Assembly (NCBI GenBank): GCA_029194535.1
Contig: JARFXR010000001.1
Span: 2,426,721 to 2,490,720 of the forward strand
Direction: 5' to 3'
Length of the DNA stretch: 64,000 nt
Source: Nitrospira sp.
GTDB lineage: Bacteria; Nitrospirota; Nitrospiria; Nitrospirales; Nitrospiraceae
Below are positions 43,152 through 52,637 of this stretch, in pieces; within the stretch, counting starts at the first letter, position 1, and each line of letters starts with the position of its first letter. Under the pieces are notes generated by a model, which worked only from the letters and a program-made list of their open reading frames with translations, was not told where the DNA came from and made no database searches. The position numbers and the translations under genes are program-made.

Positions 43152-45560
43152 TCACACGTTGTCCGCCTCCGTTGAACCGCCGCGCCGTTTCGACGGAGCG
43201 CCATGCCCCCATCGCCACCCCGTAATCTCGGGCATGTCTTCACCGTATTTCGCGATGTATTGCTTGTGCTCGATCAACTTGTCGCGAACCGCCTGCTTGG
43301 CATAGGCGGCCCTCGACCCCAACTGCGGCAAACGGTCGATCACGTCGGCGAAGAGATGAAACCGATCCAGATCATTCATCACCACCATGTCGAACGGGGT
43401 GCTCGTCGTCCCTTCTTCCTTGTAGCCTCGGACATGCAGGTTGTCATGATTGGTCCGCCGGTACGTGAGGCGGTGGATCAGCCACGGGTAGCCGTGGAAC
43501 GCGAAAATGATCGGCTTGTCCTTTGTAAACAGCGCGTCGAAATCCCGGTCGGACAGACCGTGGGGGTGCTCGCTGGGCGGTTGCAGCTTCATTAAATCGA
43601 CGATGTTGATGACACGGATTTTCAGCGCGGGCAGATGCCGGCGCAGCAGATCCACGGCGGCCAATGTTTCCAGCGTCGGCACATCGCCGCAGCAGGCCAT
43701 CACGACGTCCGGCTCCGTCCCGTTGTCGCTGCTGGCCCATTCCCAGATGCCGATCCCGGCCGTGCAATGTTTGATGGCCTCGTCCATCGACAGCCACTGA
43801 GGCGCCGGCTGCTTGCCGGCCACGACGACATTCACATAGTTGCGGCTGCGCAGGCAGTGATTCGTGACCGACAGCAGCGTGTTGGCGTCGGGAGGCAGAT
43901 AGACCCGCACGACTTCCGCTTTCTTGTTCACGACATGGTCGATGAATCCCGGGTCCTGGTGGCTGAAGCCGTTGTGATCCTGCCTCCAGACATGGGAGCT
44001 GAGCAGATAATTGAGCGAGGCGATGGGACGCCTCCAGGGAATGTGGTTGCAGACTTTCAGCCACTTGGCGTGTTGATTGAACATGGAATCGACGATGTGA
44101 ATGAACGCCTCGTAGCATGAGAAGAAGCCGTGGCGTCCTGTCAGCAGATACCCTTCCAGCCACCCCTGGCACTGGTGCTCGCTGAGCATCTCCATCACCC
44201 GACCGTCCGGCGCCAGATGGTCGTCGAAGGGGAAGCGCTCCGCCACCCAGGCGCGGTTGGTGACCTCCAGCACATCCTGCCAACGATTCGAATTGTTCTC
44301 GTCCGGGCTGAAGAGACGGAAATTTCCGGTCTCCCGGTTCAGGCTCATGGTGTCGCGGAGAAACTGTCCCATCACGCGGGTCGATTCAGCGGTGATGGCT
44401 CCGGGGGTTTTCACGGGAATCGCATAGTCACGGAAATCGGGCAGACGCAGCTCCCGGAGCAGGAGTCCTCCGTTGGCGTGCGGATTGGCGCTCATCCGAC
44501 GCTCGCCTTTCGGAGCCAGTTCGGCCAGATCCGGATTGAGCCTGCCGTGCTTATCGAACAACTGCTCCGGGTGATAGGACTTCATCCAAGTTTCGAGGAT
44601 CTTCACGTGCCCGGGCTTGTCATGCATTTCACCCATCGGCACCTGATGCGAGCGCCAGTAGTCCTCGGTTCGCTTCCCGTCGATCGATTTCGGGCAGGTC
44701 CATCCCTTGGGCGAACGCAGTATGATCATCGGCCAGCGCGGCCGTTCCTTCACGCCACTCTTCCGCGCCCGGATCTGGATCCGACGAATGTCGTCAAGGC
44801 ACCGGTCTACCGCGGCAGCCATGAGCCGGTGCATGTCGGCAGGTTTATGGCCCTCGACGAAGTACGGCGTATATCCGTAGCCTCGGAACAGCTGGTCCAG
44901 TTCTTCGTGACTGATGCGGGCCAGCACGCAGGGATTGGCGATCTTGTAGCCGTTCAGATGAAGGATCGGCAACACGGCTCCGTCGGAGGCAGGGTTGAGG
45001 AATTTATTGGAATGCCAAGACGTCGCCATCGGTCCCGTTTCCGCTTCTCCGTCACCGACGACACAGGCCACGATCAGATCCGGATTGTCAAAGGCGGCTC
45101 CGTACGCGTGCGACACCGCGTAGCCCAACTCCCCGCCTTCATGGATCGACCCGGGCGTCTCCGGCGCCACATGGCTTGGGATGCCTCCTGGAAACGAAAA
45201 TTGCTTGAACAGCCGCTTCAGACCCTCCTCATCACGTGAAATGCCGGGATAGACCTCGCTGTAGGTTCCTTCGAGATAGGCGTTGGCCACGAGCCCGGGG
45301 CCGCCGTGCCCCGGCCCCGTGACATAGATCATGCTCAGATCTCGTTGTCTGATGACTCGATTCAAATGGACATAGATAAAATTCAGACCGGGCGTCGTGC
45401 CCCAATGTCCCAACAAACGAGGCTTGATATGCTCTTTCTTCAAGGGCTTCTTGAGCAGGGGATTGTCATAGAGATAGATTTGCCCAACCGAAAGGTAATT
45501 CGCGGCGCGCCAATAGGCGTCCATCACTTTGAGTTCCTTCTCAGACAACGATTTCTGCAT
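43152..45560 (-). CDS. xfp: Xylulose-5-phosphate/fructose-6-phosphate phosphoketolase
   Basis: The start is at [10 protein letters not shown], 6 nt after AAGGAG; the 85 codons open upstream are not coding. 802 residues, the normal family length. ThDP-site features include [29 protein letters not shown] and [20 protein letters not shown]; the C-terminal part has [18 protein letters not shown]. It cleaves xylulose-5-P or fructose-6-P with phosphate to acetyl-P plus glyceraldehyde-3-P or erythrose-4-P. First of a run with ppk2 and the glucosidase. Confidence 0.97.
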   Translation of the reverse strand: MQKSLSEKELKVMDAYWRAANYLSVGQIYLYDNPLLKKPLKKEHIKPRLLGHWGTTPGLNFIYVHLNRVIRQRDLSMIYVTGPGHGGPGLVANAYLEGTYSEVYPGISRDEEGLKRLFKQFSFPGGIPSHVAPETPGSIHEGGELGYAVSHAYGAAFDNPDLIVACVVGDGEAETGPMATSWHSNKFLNPASDGAVLPILHLNGYKIANPCVLARISHEELDQLFRGYGYTPYFVEGHKPADMHRLMAAAVDRCLDDIRRIQIRARKSGVKERPRWPMIILRSPKGWTCPKSIDGKRTEDYWRSHQVPMGEMHDKPGHVKILETWMKSYHPEQLFDKHGRLNPDLAELAPKGERRMSANPHANGGLLLRELRLPDFRDYAIPVKTPGAITAESTRVMGQFLRDTMSLNRETGNFRLFSPDENNSNRWQDVLEVTNRAWVAERFPFDDHLAPDGRVMEMLSEHQCQGWLEGYLLTGRHGFFSCYEAFIHIVDSMFNQHAKWLKVCNHIPWRRPIASLNYLLSSHVWRQDHNGFSHQDPGFIDHVVNKKAEVVRVYLPPDANTLLSVTNHCLRSRNYVNVVVAGKQPAPQWLSMDEAIKHCTAGIGIWEWASSDNGTEPDVVMACCGDVPTLETLAAVDLLRRHLPALKIRVINIVDLMKLQPPSEHPHGLSDRDFDALFTKDKPIIFAFHGYPWLIHRLTYRRTNHDNLHVRGYKEEGTTSTPFDMVVMNDLDRFHLFADVIDRLPQLGSRAAYAKQAVRDKLIEHKQYIAKYGEDMPEITGWRWGHGAPSKRRGGSTEADNV

Positions 45561-46030
45561 GAATGACTCCTTCTGGCTTTGTCGGGGTCGGTAGAACAAG
45601 GTTGCGTCTGCGTTCCGAGTCAGCAGCGTCGTCGGCCGGCACCCGAGTCGCGCACTCACCACTGATGTCGCCGTGAGTCTACTCCGCATCCAATCCGCTT
45701 GAGAATTGAGGCCGCCTCGTCCACTTCGATCTCGGCAACGAACCCGCTCTCGCAGTGTTCCTGTATTGTCCATAATCCCAGGGACGAAGACAACCGCAAG
45801 ACCGCCACCCGTCATTCCTCTACTGAGGGGAACGAAGCTAATTCTGCACGACAGTGCGTTGTAGAGATTTCCGCCCTAGCGGAGGCCGCAAGAGTCCCAT
45901 CTTGCCTCAATGCATGTTCCTGCCTCTGCAGCCTAAACCCCCTCGCCTTGATGCGTCCTGATTCTCGGTGCTAAAGTCGCACTTCTCATCGGTGACAAGC
46001 GGGCGTTGTCATATTTGATGAGGGAGGAGC
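45561..46030. other. 470-bp divergent intergenic region
   Basis: It separates phosphoketolase (minus) from the lone atpG (plus). No gene is seen. A TGACAA...TTGTCA inverted repeat lies just before atpG (45993-46011). Confidence 0.55.
45993..46011. promoter_or_regulatory. Inverted repeat TGACAA-N7-TTGTCA before atpG
   Basis: A perfect 6-bp inverted repeat with a 7-nt spacer, 20 bp upstream of the atpG ATG. It could be an operator. Its arms and spacing differ from the CTGTCA-N4-TGACAG family. Confidence 0.35.
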
Positions 46031-46927
46031 ATGCCCAGTCTTCAATCGGTCCGGCGGAAAATCGATTCCGTCAAGAAAACCCAGAAGATTACGAAAGCCA
46101 TGAAAATGGTCGCGGCGGCGAAACTCAAGCGCACGCAGGACCGTATTCTCGCTGCCAGGCCGTACGCGCTCACGATGCGGGATGCAATTCGCGCGCTCAG
46201 CCGGCGCGTGAATCGGGACGCGCATCCTTTGCTCAAGAAGCGGGAAGGTCACCGGATCGAGGTGGCCGTCGTCACGAGCGACCGGGGGTTGTGCGGCGCG
46301 TTTAACGCGAACATCTTGCGAACGGCCGCTACCGCCTTGAAGGAATTCGAGTCCGCCGGCGCCAAGGTCCAGGTCGTCGTCATCGGCAGGAAGGGACGCG
46401 ATTTTTTCAGGAGACGCGGTTGGACGGTGCGTCGAGAGATCGTGGACATCTTCGACAAGCTCTCGTTCGAGCACGGGATGTTGTTGGGCAACGAACTCCA
46501 GGCCCTTGAGAATTACGCGATGGACCGCGTCGACGCGGTCTATGCGATTTACAACGAGTTCAAGTCGGCCATCCAACAGCGCGTCGTCGTGGAGCGGCTG
46601 CTTCCGCTCGACTGGGTCGTGGAGATCTCGAACCTCAAGGAAGCGGACTCCGGTACCGACGGACTCCCCGGAGGCTACTTGTATGAACCGAGCGAAGATG
46701 AGCTGCTGGAACAGCTGCTGCACCGGAATTTTCACGTCCAGGCCTACCGCATCCTCTTGGAGTCGTCGGCCGCCGAACAAGGAGCCCGCATGACGGCCAT
46801 GGACGGCGCCACAAGGAACGCCGGAGAACTGATCAAGAAATTGACGATCTACTACAACAAGACCAGGCAGGCGGCCATCACCAAAGAACTGATGGACATC
46901 GTCGGCGGCGCCGAAGCCTTGAAATAA
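46031..46927 (+). CDS. atpG: ATP synthase F1 gamma subunit, solitary gene
   Basis: A full-length 298-residue gamma subunit. The N-terminal helix SVRRKIDSVKKTQKITKAMKMVAAAKL and the C-terminal helix MTAMDGATRNAGELIKKLTIYYNKTRQAAITKEL, which make the rotor shaft, are both intact, as is VVTSDRGLCGAFNANI. The ribosome site GGGAGGAGC is strong. No other ATP synthase gene is nearby: upstream are 470 bp of non-coding DNA, downstream a MITE. It is either the genome's only gamma gene placed apart, or a second copy. Confidence 0.95.
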   Translation: MPSLQSVRRKIDSVKKTQKITKAMKMVAAAKLKRTQDRILAARPYALTMRDAIRALSRRVNRDAHPLLKKREGHRIEVAVVTSDRGLCGAFNANILRTAATALKEFESAGAKVQVVVIGRKGRDFFRRRGWTVRREIVDIFDKLSFEHGMLLGNELQALENYAMDRVDAVYAIYNEFKSAIQQRVVVERLLPLDWVVEISNLKEADSGTDGLPGGYLYEPSEDELLEQLLHRNFHVQAYRILLESSAAEQGARMTAMDGATRNAGELIKKLTIYYNKTRQAAITKELMDIVGGAEALK

Positions 46928-46933
46928 TAATGA

Positions 46934-47089
46934 CTAGAACCTGTCTCACATTTCATTCATGATGGGATGGAATCTGTGGTCGTCATTCCCGCGCAGGCGG
47001 GAATCCAGTCTTTTCAGGTCATTCTGGATGCCCGCTTTCGCGGGCATGACCAGTTCTGACCGGAACACCCATTGTGAGATAGGTTCTAG
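46934..47089. mobile_element. 156-bp MITE with nested REP pair
   Basis: Terminal inverted repeats CTAGAACCTGTCTCACA (46934-46950) and TGTGAGATAGGTTCTAG (47073-47089) match at 16 of 17 positions. Inside are inverted arms GTCATTCCCGCGCAGGCGGG (46982-) and CCCGCTTTCGCGGGCATGAC (-47050). No coding capacity. The right end overlaps the stop codon of the adjacent barrel gene. Confidence 0.82.
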
Positions 47090-48069
47090 AACGTTTTGAA
47101 CATGTACCGGATTCCCACCTCGATGTTCCAGACATAGGCGCCGGGTAAATCACGGCCCCAGATTCCGACGCCCGGCCGCACGTAGGCCCCCAGTGTCCCG
47201 ACTAAATTCCTGCCGCCCTCGAATTCCATCGTCATGCTGCTCTTCGCGTTCTGCACAAAATTGACTTGCACCACGGCATTGACAACGGTCCACCACTTCC
47301 TTGCCCAGAATGAATTCACCTGGACGGTGGTGCTGAAGAGCGACACGTCGCTTCGCGATGGGTCTCCGCCGACCGCGGCCTGATATTGCACTAAGCCGAT
47401 CAGAAACGAGTCCCATTGTGGAACAAACCGGGCCGTGGCAAGGGCCGGACCGACCGTATATTTTCCCAGGCCCAATCCCGGCTCTGCGGCAGTCGGTAAC
47501 GTCGTCAGCACGCCGACGAGTACGGCATATTCAGGCGTATTGTAGGCCCGCCAGGCTGCCGTGACGCTGAGATCGCTCAGGCCTCGCAGATTGGTGGCTC
47601 CGGGACGATTGGGATCGACCGTCTTGAGAAACGGCATATCGAACCGGAGCAGGTAGTTCCCTCGAAACGGGAGATCGACGCGTGCGACCGTCGCGGTGGC
47701 ATTCGCGCTTTGAGGCAGATCGAGATATTGACTGGATAGCTGGACCCGGCCGACGATGGCGGTGGGGTCGGTTCCGTACTTGGCGCCCAGTCTCCGGAGT
47801 CGTTCGGCCTCGGCCTCCTGTTCAGTCGTCAATCCTTGCGGGCCGAGACGCTTGAGGATGCGACGTTTTCGTTTCGGAGCCTCGCCCGGGGGAGATGTGC
47901 CGGTCTCCGGCTCCATCTCCGTCTCGACCTCTTCCTCCACTTCGGTCGAGGGCGCCGGCTCGCTCTCGGCGACAGCTTCGGCAGCCGCGACCTCACCCAT
48001 TGCAGGATAGCCGCTCGCAAGCGCAACCAACAGGAGCGCTAGAGCCGCAGCGGTTCCTCTTTGCTCCAC
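47086..48069 (-). CDS. Outer-membrane barrel with acidic linker (MetA/phenol-type)
   Basis: A 327-residue protein from a GTG. The signal (ALALLLVALASGYPAMG) is followed by a strongly acidic stretch (VEEEVETEMEPETG), a basic patch (KRKRRILKRL) and a short helical segment, then a barrel of about 230 residues: VGRVQLSSQYLDLPQS, LRFDMPFLKTV, YAVLVGVLTTLPTAAEPGLGLGKYTVGPALA. It ends VGIRYMFKTF. The pattern resembles the Phenol_MetA_deg barrel family. The TAG stop lies inside a MITE terminal repeat. Confidence 0.8.
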   Translation of the reverse strand: MEQRGTAAALALLLVALASGYPAMGEVAAAEAVAESEPAPSTEVEEEVETEMEPETGTSPPGEAPKRKRRILKRLGPQGLTTEQEAEAERLRRLGAKYGTDPTAIVGRVQLSSQYLDLPQSANATATVARVDLPFRGNYLLRFDMPFLKTVDPNRPGATNLRGLSDLSVTAAWRAYNTPEYAVLVGVLTTLPTAAEPGLGLGKYTVGPALATARFVPQWDSFLIGLVQYQAAVGGDPSRSDVSLFSTTVQVNSFWARKWWTVVNAVVQVNFVQNAKSSMTMEFEGGRNLVGTLGAYVRPGVGIWGRDLPGAYVWNIEVGIRYMFKTF

Positions 48070-48114
48070 GTTGCCCGCGCTCGTCTAGCCTGCCTCCCGG
48101 CGCATTCGCTGGCG

Positions 48115-48831
48115 CTAATCCACCAATTTGTCGGCGGCATGCCGCAGTTTCAACGCTTTGGGATTTCCGACCTCCTTCTTCACGACGATATCCGTGGGCC
48201 GGACTTCTCTCCCGTAATACGCCTTGTTCGAATCGTTCGAGACCGTGATGCCCGATCCGTCCACGGCGAGTCCGCCGAAGACGCCCTTCTTTTTCGCATA
48301 GGCCACAATGTCTGCAGAAATACCTTTCGCCGAGACTCCCGCGCCGACCGGGCCGGCGGCGATTCCGGCATTCGCACCCAGCTTGAAATCGTTCGTATAG
48401 AATTCTTCCAGCCCTTTTTGGGTCCTCACCACGAGAACCATTTCAGAAACGTCGGCGCCGATCTGCAGTCCGAAGCTGGCGGAGCCGATGTTATAGAAGA
48501 CGGGATCGCCGAACTTTCCGGTCTTGTCATCTTTCACCAAGAGCACCCCGCTCCCCCCTGCCCCGCCGAAAATGAAGGCGCCCCGCATGAATTGCGGCAC
48601 GATGAACAGCGCCTTGGCCTCCTTCCCCAACTCTTTCAGCGCTCCCTTCATGCCGTCGTCCGCCGCAAAGGACTCCACCGTCAGGAGCGCCTTGTCCACC
48701 AGCATTTGCTGCTCCGGTGCGTCGGCGGCCACGGCCGCGGTCGCGCCATATGCGCACAGCATCCCGAACAACGCGGCACCGGCCGCGACCGATCTGAACC
48801 GCACGGCGAGCCGTCGTGAACCTGTCGTCAT
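48115..48831 (-). CDS. SYLF (YSC84) domain exported protein (copy 3)
   Basis: The start at MTTGSRRLAV follows AGGAGGTGATTGCC; fourteen upstream codons are not needed. The signal peptide (VAAGAALFGMLCAYGATAAVAAD) precedes a canonical SYLF domain: LGKEAKALFIVPQFMRGAFIFGGAGGSGVLLVKD, YNIGSASFGLQIGADVSEMVLVVRT, FKLGANAGIAAGPVGAGVSAKG, then GVFGGLAVDGSGITV. 238 residues. This is the most typical SYLF protein of the three here. Confidence 0.9.
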   Translation of the reverse strand: MTTGSRRLAVRFRSVAAGAALFGMLCAYGATAAVAADAPEQQMLVDKALLTVESFAADDGMKGALKELGKEAKALFIVPQFMRGAFIFGGAGGSGVLLVKDDKTGKFGDPVFYNIGSASFGLQIGADVSEMVLVVRTQKGLEEFYTNDFKLGANAGIAAGPVGAGVSAKGISADIVAYAKKKGVFGGLAVDGSGITVSNDSNKAYYGREVRPTDIVVKKEVGNPKALKLRHAADKLVD

Positions 48832-48887
48832 GGCAATCACCTCCTGTTGGTTAATCATCCTGATTCCATCCATCGATCTCCGGACGT

Positions 48888-49019
48888 CTAGCGTTGTGTC
48901 CCAGAAGTTCGTTCGTGGTGAGCCTGTCGAACCATGAACGGAACTCTTTGAAAGTGGGCGCCCTTCGACAGGCTCAGGGCGAACGGATTAGTACCGGAAC
49001 TTCTGGGACGCAACACCAG
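48888..49019. mobile_element. 132-bp MITE, copy B
   Basis: Terminal inverted repeats CTAGCGTTGTGTCCCAGAAG and CTTCTGGGACGCAACACCAG pair over about 23 bp with three mismatches. Same length as copy A at 23395-23526. Internal inverted arms contain GTTCGTGGTGAGCCTGTCGA and CTTCGACAGGCTCAGGGCGA. CGGAC occurs close to both ends, which may be a target duplication. Confidence 0.85.
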
Positions 49020-49103
49020 CGGACAAGACCGCTCATCGCACAATACACAAAAAGCAAGGTCAGTTCAAACGGACGACCGTCGAGCGCGCTCAGTCCGTGA
49101 TCC

Positions 49104-49889
49104 CTATTGCCCCGCCGGCGGCGCGGAAGCGGCGGACTCGTCGGCGTGCGATTCTTCCTCGATATCCGGCCCGATCAGCGAATCCACAAGATTGTTCGTC
49201 GGAGAGTACCGGGAGGCCGTTCTGTCGCGCGCGAAATCCGAGATGATGCTGCCCCATGTGATTCTGCCCGCTTCCCTCAAATAGACCGGATCCTCCGAGA
49301 GCGCTTCCTCCTGAAACGAGCCCTCCGCGGTTGACGCCCATACGAGATCGCCTGTCTCTGTATCCCATATCTGCAAACTGAGCCTCAGAATGCTCGAACG
49401 AATCCGTATGACGTTGATTTCCAAGGCCGGGACCTTCCACCGATCGTACAGGGTCTGCGTGAAGGCGGCCAGACGAGGCTGGAGAATGTAGCGGACTCCC
49501 AGCACTTGTCCGATCTTCTTGAGAGGGTCACGGTCAAGTATATTGCTTTGTTCGTAGTCCATCCTCATGCGGGTATACTCGCCCGCTAGGCCGTGCCGAT
49601 TGATGCGGGAGGCCACCTCAATGGGAGATACCAGATTCATGGTCGGAGCCACTCGCTCAACCACGCGCTTGAGAGAAAGGGCAAGACCGACCTCATTGCC
49701 GTGGAGTCCCGGTGACGTGAGCGCTTCGAAGATGCCGAGCGGTTCACGCCTCAACACCGCGACCGAAAACTCGGGAGGCTTCCTCGTCGACTCGGTTCTC
49801 ACTTCCCATAGATAGACCGATCCAGGACAGCCGGTGAGACAGAGGAGAACGATCGCCAGGGCACCATGCCATGCAAGCTGTTTCATCAT
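49104..49889 (-). CDS. Lipoprotein of unknown function
   Basis: A 261-residue lipoprotein with lipobox LCLTGC. The mature domain has an alpha/beta look: FSVAVLRREPLGIFEALTSPGLHGNEVGLALSLKRVV, LVSPIEVASRINRHGLAGEYTRM, IGQVLGVRYILQPRLAAF, LRLSLQIWDTETGDLVWASTAEG. This order resembles CsgG/GNA1162-type periplasmic lipoproteins, without a transmembrane hairpin. The tail is acidic and Ala-rich. It closes the minus-strand run that starts with the sugar genes. Confidence 0.78.
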   Translation of the reverse strand: MMKQLAWHGALAIVLLCLTGCPGSVYLWEVRTESTRKPPEFSVAVLRREPLGIFEALTSPGLHGNEVGLALSLKRVVERVAPTMNLVSPIEVASRINRHGLAGEYTRMRMDYEQSNILDRDPLKKIGQVLGVRYILQPRLAAFTQTLYDRWKVPALEINVIRIRSSILRLSLQIWDTETGDLVWASTAEGSFQEEALSEDPVYLREAGRITWGSIISDFARDRTASRYSPTNNLVDSLIGPDIEEESHADESAASAPPAGQ

Positions 49890-49907
49890 TGGTCTCTCAC
49901 TTCGCTC

Positions 49908-51107
49908 CTAAAGCACCAACTTCATCAACAGGGAGAAGACCTCTCCCATCGGGATCTGGGTCACGGCCACGGGCAGGACCGGGAGCAACGCCATCACGAT
50001 CAGCTTGAGCACGTCGTCCTTCTGCAGTGGAAGGATCGACATGTTGCGGACCGCGGTCACCGACTGCCCCAGGTGGGTGACGGCACGGAAGTCCGGCATG
50101 CTCGATTCGAGGTCCTCCCGCATTGGAGCCGCCTGAACCCATTTGCCTTCGACGATGTGGATCAGGCGCGACGCCAGGGCCCCGTATCGCAGCATGGCTT
50201 CTTCCTTGGCCTTGTACAACGGGCGCATGAACGTCAACAACGGCCCCACAATCAGGATGAGCATGGCGACGACGAATCCGATGACGTGCCACTGGTATTG
50301 CAGCGGGGTATCCCCCTCGTACATGACGAAATCCGCCACCGTTCCCGCGATGATCGCTCCCTCGGCGAACACGAAGGGGGCGAACGCCTGGAAGGAATCA
50401 CTCAAGAAGCCCAGTCCTCCGGCTCCATCTCGATGGCTTGGCGTAATCTGCAAGTCGAGTTTCGACACTTGACGCAAGAACCACCACCACAAACCGATAC
50501 GCAACAGCCATCGCCAGAGGAGAAAGGCGTAGAGGGGAAAGGCCACCAGAAGGTACCAGTACCCGGCCAGCGAGATCGCGATATGCCCGTCGATCATGGG
50601 CGCGCGCCAGGTCGGGTGATGGAGACCATACAGATGCACGATGAGGGCGGTCAGGCCGTGCAGATAGGCCACCCCCACCAGGAGGCTGTCCGTACGGCCT
50701 GAGCGGCTCACGCGCACGGTGCGTTGCACGATCTCGTCGAATTGCCTCCGCGCCTCGTCCTTCACCAGGCGCGCATCAATAAACTGGCCCACGACGCTGC
50801 GGAGTTGCCCTTCGCAAATGGTTTCTCCGAGGAGCAACACCGGCACGGTAATCAGAAACCGCACGTTGATGATGAAGTCCATCAGAAAGGATTCCAGACG
50901 CGTCGGTCCGATCGCCAACCCCTGTGCCGCAGCCAACAACAGCATCGGCAGCCATGCCACGAGCAGGGCGAACGACACACGACGTCCTGTCTGCCTGCGG
51001 CCGCCTCGGAACAGGCCGAGCTTCTCTTCAACACGATGGGCGGGTCCATCGTCGAACAACGTATAGGGAGTGCAGCGATCGGACACGGCAGGCTGAGCGT
51101 CGGACAT
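49908..51107 (-). CDS. Polytopic membrane protein of unknown function
   Basis: A 399-residue protein with about six membrane segments: VSFALLVAWLPMLLLAAAQGL, FLITVPVLLLGETI, LVGVAYLHGLTALIVHLYGL, ISLAGYWYLLVAFPLYAFLLW, FVVAMLILIVGPLLTFM, LIVMALLPVLPVAV. A Trp/Arg-rich motif (WRWLLRIGLWWWFLRQ) follows the fourth. The loop SKLDLQITPSHRDGAGGLGFL may be conserved. Starts 15 bp after the GH13 gene and ends 18 bp before the lipoprotein; GAGGAG is upstream. No family is recognised. Confidence 0.85.
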   Translation of the reverse strand: MSDAQPAVSDRCTPYTLFDDGPAHRVEEKLGLFRGGRRQTGRRVSFALLVAWLPMLLLAAAQGLAIGPTRLESFLMDFIINVRFLITVPVLLLGETICEGQLRSVVGQFIDARLVKDEARRQFDEIVQRTVRVSRSGRTDSLLVGVAYLHGLTALIVHLYGLHHPTWRAPMIDGHIAISLAGYWYLLVAFPLYAFLLWRWLLRIGLWWWFLRQVSKLDLQITPSHRDGAGGLGFLSDSFQAFAPFVFAEGAIIAGTVADFVMYEGDTPLQYQWHVIGFVVAMLILIVGPLLTFMRPLYKAKEEAMLRYGALASRLIHIVEGKWVQAAPMREDLESSMPDFRAVTHLGQSVTAVRNMSILPLQKDDVLKLIVMALLPVLPVAVTQIPMGEVFSLLMKLVL

Positions 51108-51122
51108 CAGGGGGCGATCTCC

Positions 51123-52595
51123 TCAGAACGTCAGCACGTGGAACTTCCACGCGTTCAGATCGACATAGAGCCCGCTTTTGCTCAGCTGGTCGCCGTGACG
51201 GTCGAACACGTCGCCGCTGACGACATCTTTGAGCTTCCACGAACGACCCGCGAGATCGTTCCACGGCAGCAAGACATCTCCCTGCGCGGCTGCGGGAGAG
51301 AGATTCACCACGATCAAATGCCGCAGGTCGCCTTTGCGCCAGCACCAGGCCAGAAGGTTCATGAAGCTCTGGTTGTCCGGCCACCCTCGGCGCTCGCACA
51401 AGGACCACTCCCCGTTTCTCAGATCGTCCGCGCGCAGCAACCGTACGAGCGCCTGATAGAAGCGCTGCAGCCGCTGGTCGGTCGGTTCATCCGGCCTGCG
51501 GCGGAGAAATACCGGAAGTCTCACCCTGCGCCCCTCGAACTGCCCTTCGTGAAACAGCCTGGCTCCCGGCAAGCAGGCCGCCGTCAGGGCAGCGGCCTCC
51601 ACCTTGCCCGTCTCGAACGCCGCCGAAGCCCGCGGTTCGTCATGGTTTTCGACGAAGCGGACGAGTCGCTCCTGATAGGCCGGATCGGCGCAGAGATGCA
51701 ACCGCACCGTCTCGGCCGCGTTGTGTTCCAGCCGATCGTAGAGTCGCTTGTCGTAGCAGTAATCGAACCCCTGCTGTTGCAGGTCCCACTCCAGATCCCA
51801 GTAGGCCTCGGCGATGAACAACACCTGGGGATGACGCTTTCGGACCGCCGCGATCAGCTCCGGCCAATACTCGGTTGCCGGCCTGGCGCCGGCCCGCGCC
51901 CCCCACGTCCGCTCGAAGATGGGATTCATCAGGAGCATGGCCATGTCGCAGCGCATGCCGTCGCATTGATCGGCAATCGAGTTGACCGTATCGACCGCCG
52001 CCTTGCGCAATCCGGCATCAAAGGCGTTCAACTGCAGCACGTCGGACCAAGCGGGAAAATAGGGATCGCGTCCGCAGGCCAGGACCTTGCCCTCCAGCCG
52101 CACGAACGCATCCGGCTGCCTGGCCGCGTCGTCGTCGGTTCCTTGAATGAAGTACTCGGGATGCTCGTTCACCCATGGATGATCCGGCGCCACATGATTC
52201 GGCACGAAATCCAAGATCAGCCGAAGCCCGCGGGCGGCCAGTTTCTTTCTCGCGGCGGCCAATCCTTCCGGGCCTCCCAGTTGGGCGTCCACGACGTAGC
52301 GGCGCACGCAATAGGGCGATCCCACGTTGTCCTCGGGAGAAAAATCAGGCAGGGCCCTGCGAAAATCCGCCAACTGCCCGGCGTTCTTCATGGAGATCGC
52401 GATACCGCCCGGGCTGCGTTCCCACACGCCCATGAACCAGACCGCATCGAACCCGTAGGCGCCGAGGCCGTCCCATTCCGCGTCAGGGACGGTGGCAAGC
52501 GTGACGGGCTTGCCGTGCTTTCGACTCAGCTCGTAGAGCCACACCCAGGTGTTGATCTCATAGATCACCGGTCGTCTCGGCCAGCCTGTCTTCAT
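51123..52595 (-). CDS. GH13 alpha-amylase-family enzyme
   Basis: A 490-residue TIM-barrel glycosidase with the four GH13 regions: I DFVPNHV (129-135), II GMRCDMAML with nucleophile Asp217, III IAEAYWD with acid/base Glu263, IV FVENHDEPR with Asp319. A C-terminal beta domain follows (HLIVVNLSPAAAQGDVLLPW). No signal peptide, so cytoplasmic. The exact substrate (glycogen, trehalose-type or other alpha-glucan) cannot be read from sequence. It starts 42 bp after GH63-type copy 2, and AAAGGAGACGACG precedes its ATG. Confidence 0.93.
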   Translation of the reverse strand: MKTGWPRRPVIYEINTWVWLYELSRKHGKPVTLATVPDAEWDGLGAYGFDAVWFMGVWERSPGGIAISMKNAGQLADFRRALPDFSPEDNVGSPYCVRRYVVDAQLGGPEGLAAARKKLAARGLRLILDFVPNHVAPDHPWVNEHPEYFIQGTDDDAARQPDAFVRLEGKVLACGRDPYFPAWSDVLQLNAFDAGLRKAAVDTVNSIADQCDGMRCDMAMLLMNPIFERTWGARAGARPATEYWPELIAAVRKRHPQVLFIAEAYWDLEWDLQQQGFDYCYDKRLYDRLEHNAAETVRLHLCADPAYQERLVRFVENHDEPRASAAFETGKVEAAALTAACLPGARLFHEGQFEGRRVRLPVFLRRRPDEPTDQRLQRFYQALVRLLRADDLRNGEWSLCERRGWPDNQSFMNLLAWCWRKGDLRHLIVVNLSPAAAQGDVLLPWNDLAGRSWKLKDVVSGDVFDRHGDQLSKSGLYVDLNAWKFHVLTF

Positions 52596-52637
52596 CGTCG
52601 TCTCCTTTCGTTCACAGGATGCGATCCACGGTCCCGG

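Noticed and set aside
45561-46030. A small plus-strand gene (91 codons at 45699)
   Set aside because: No ribosome site, Ser/Arg-rich shadow-like composition and no recognisable features.
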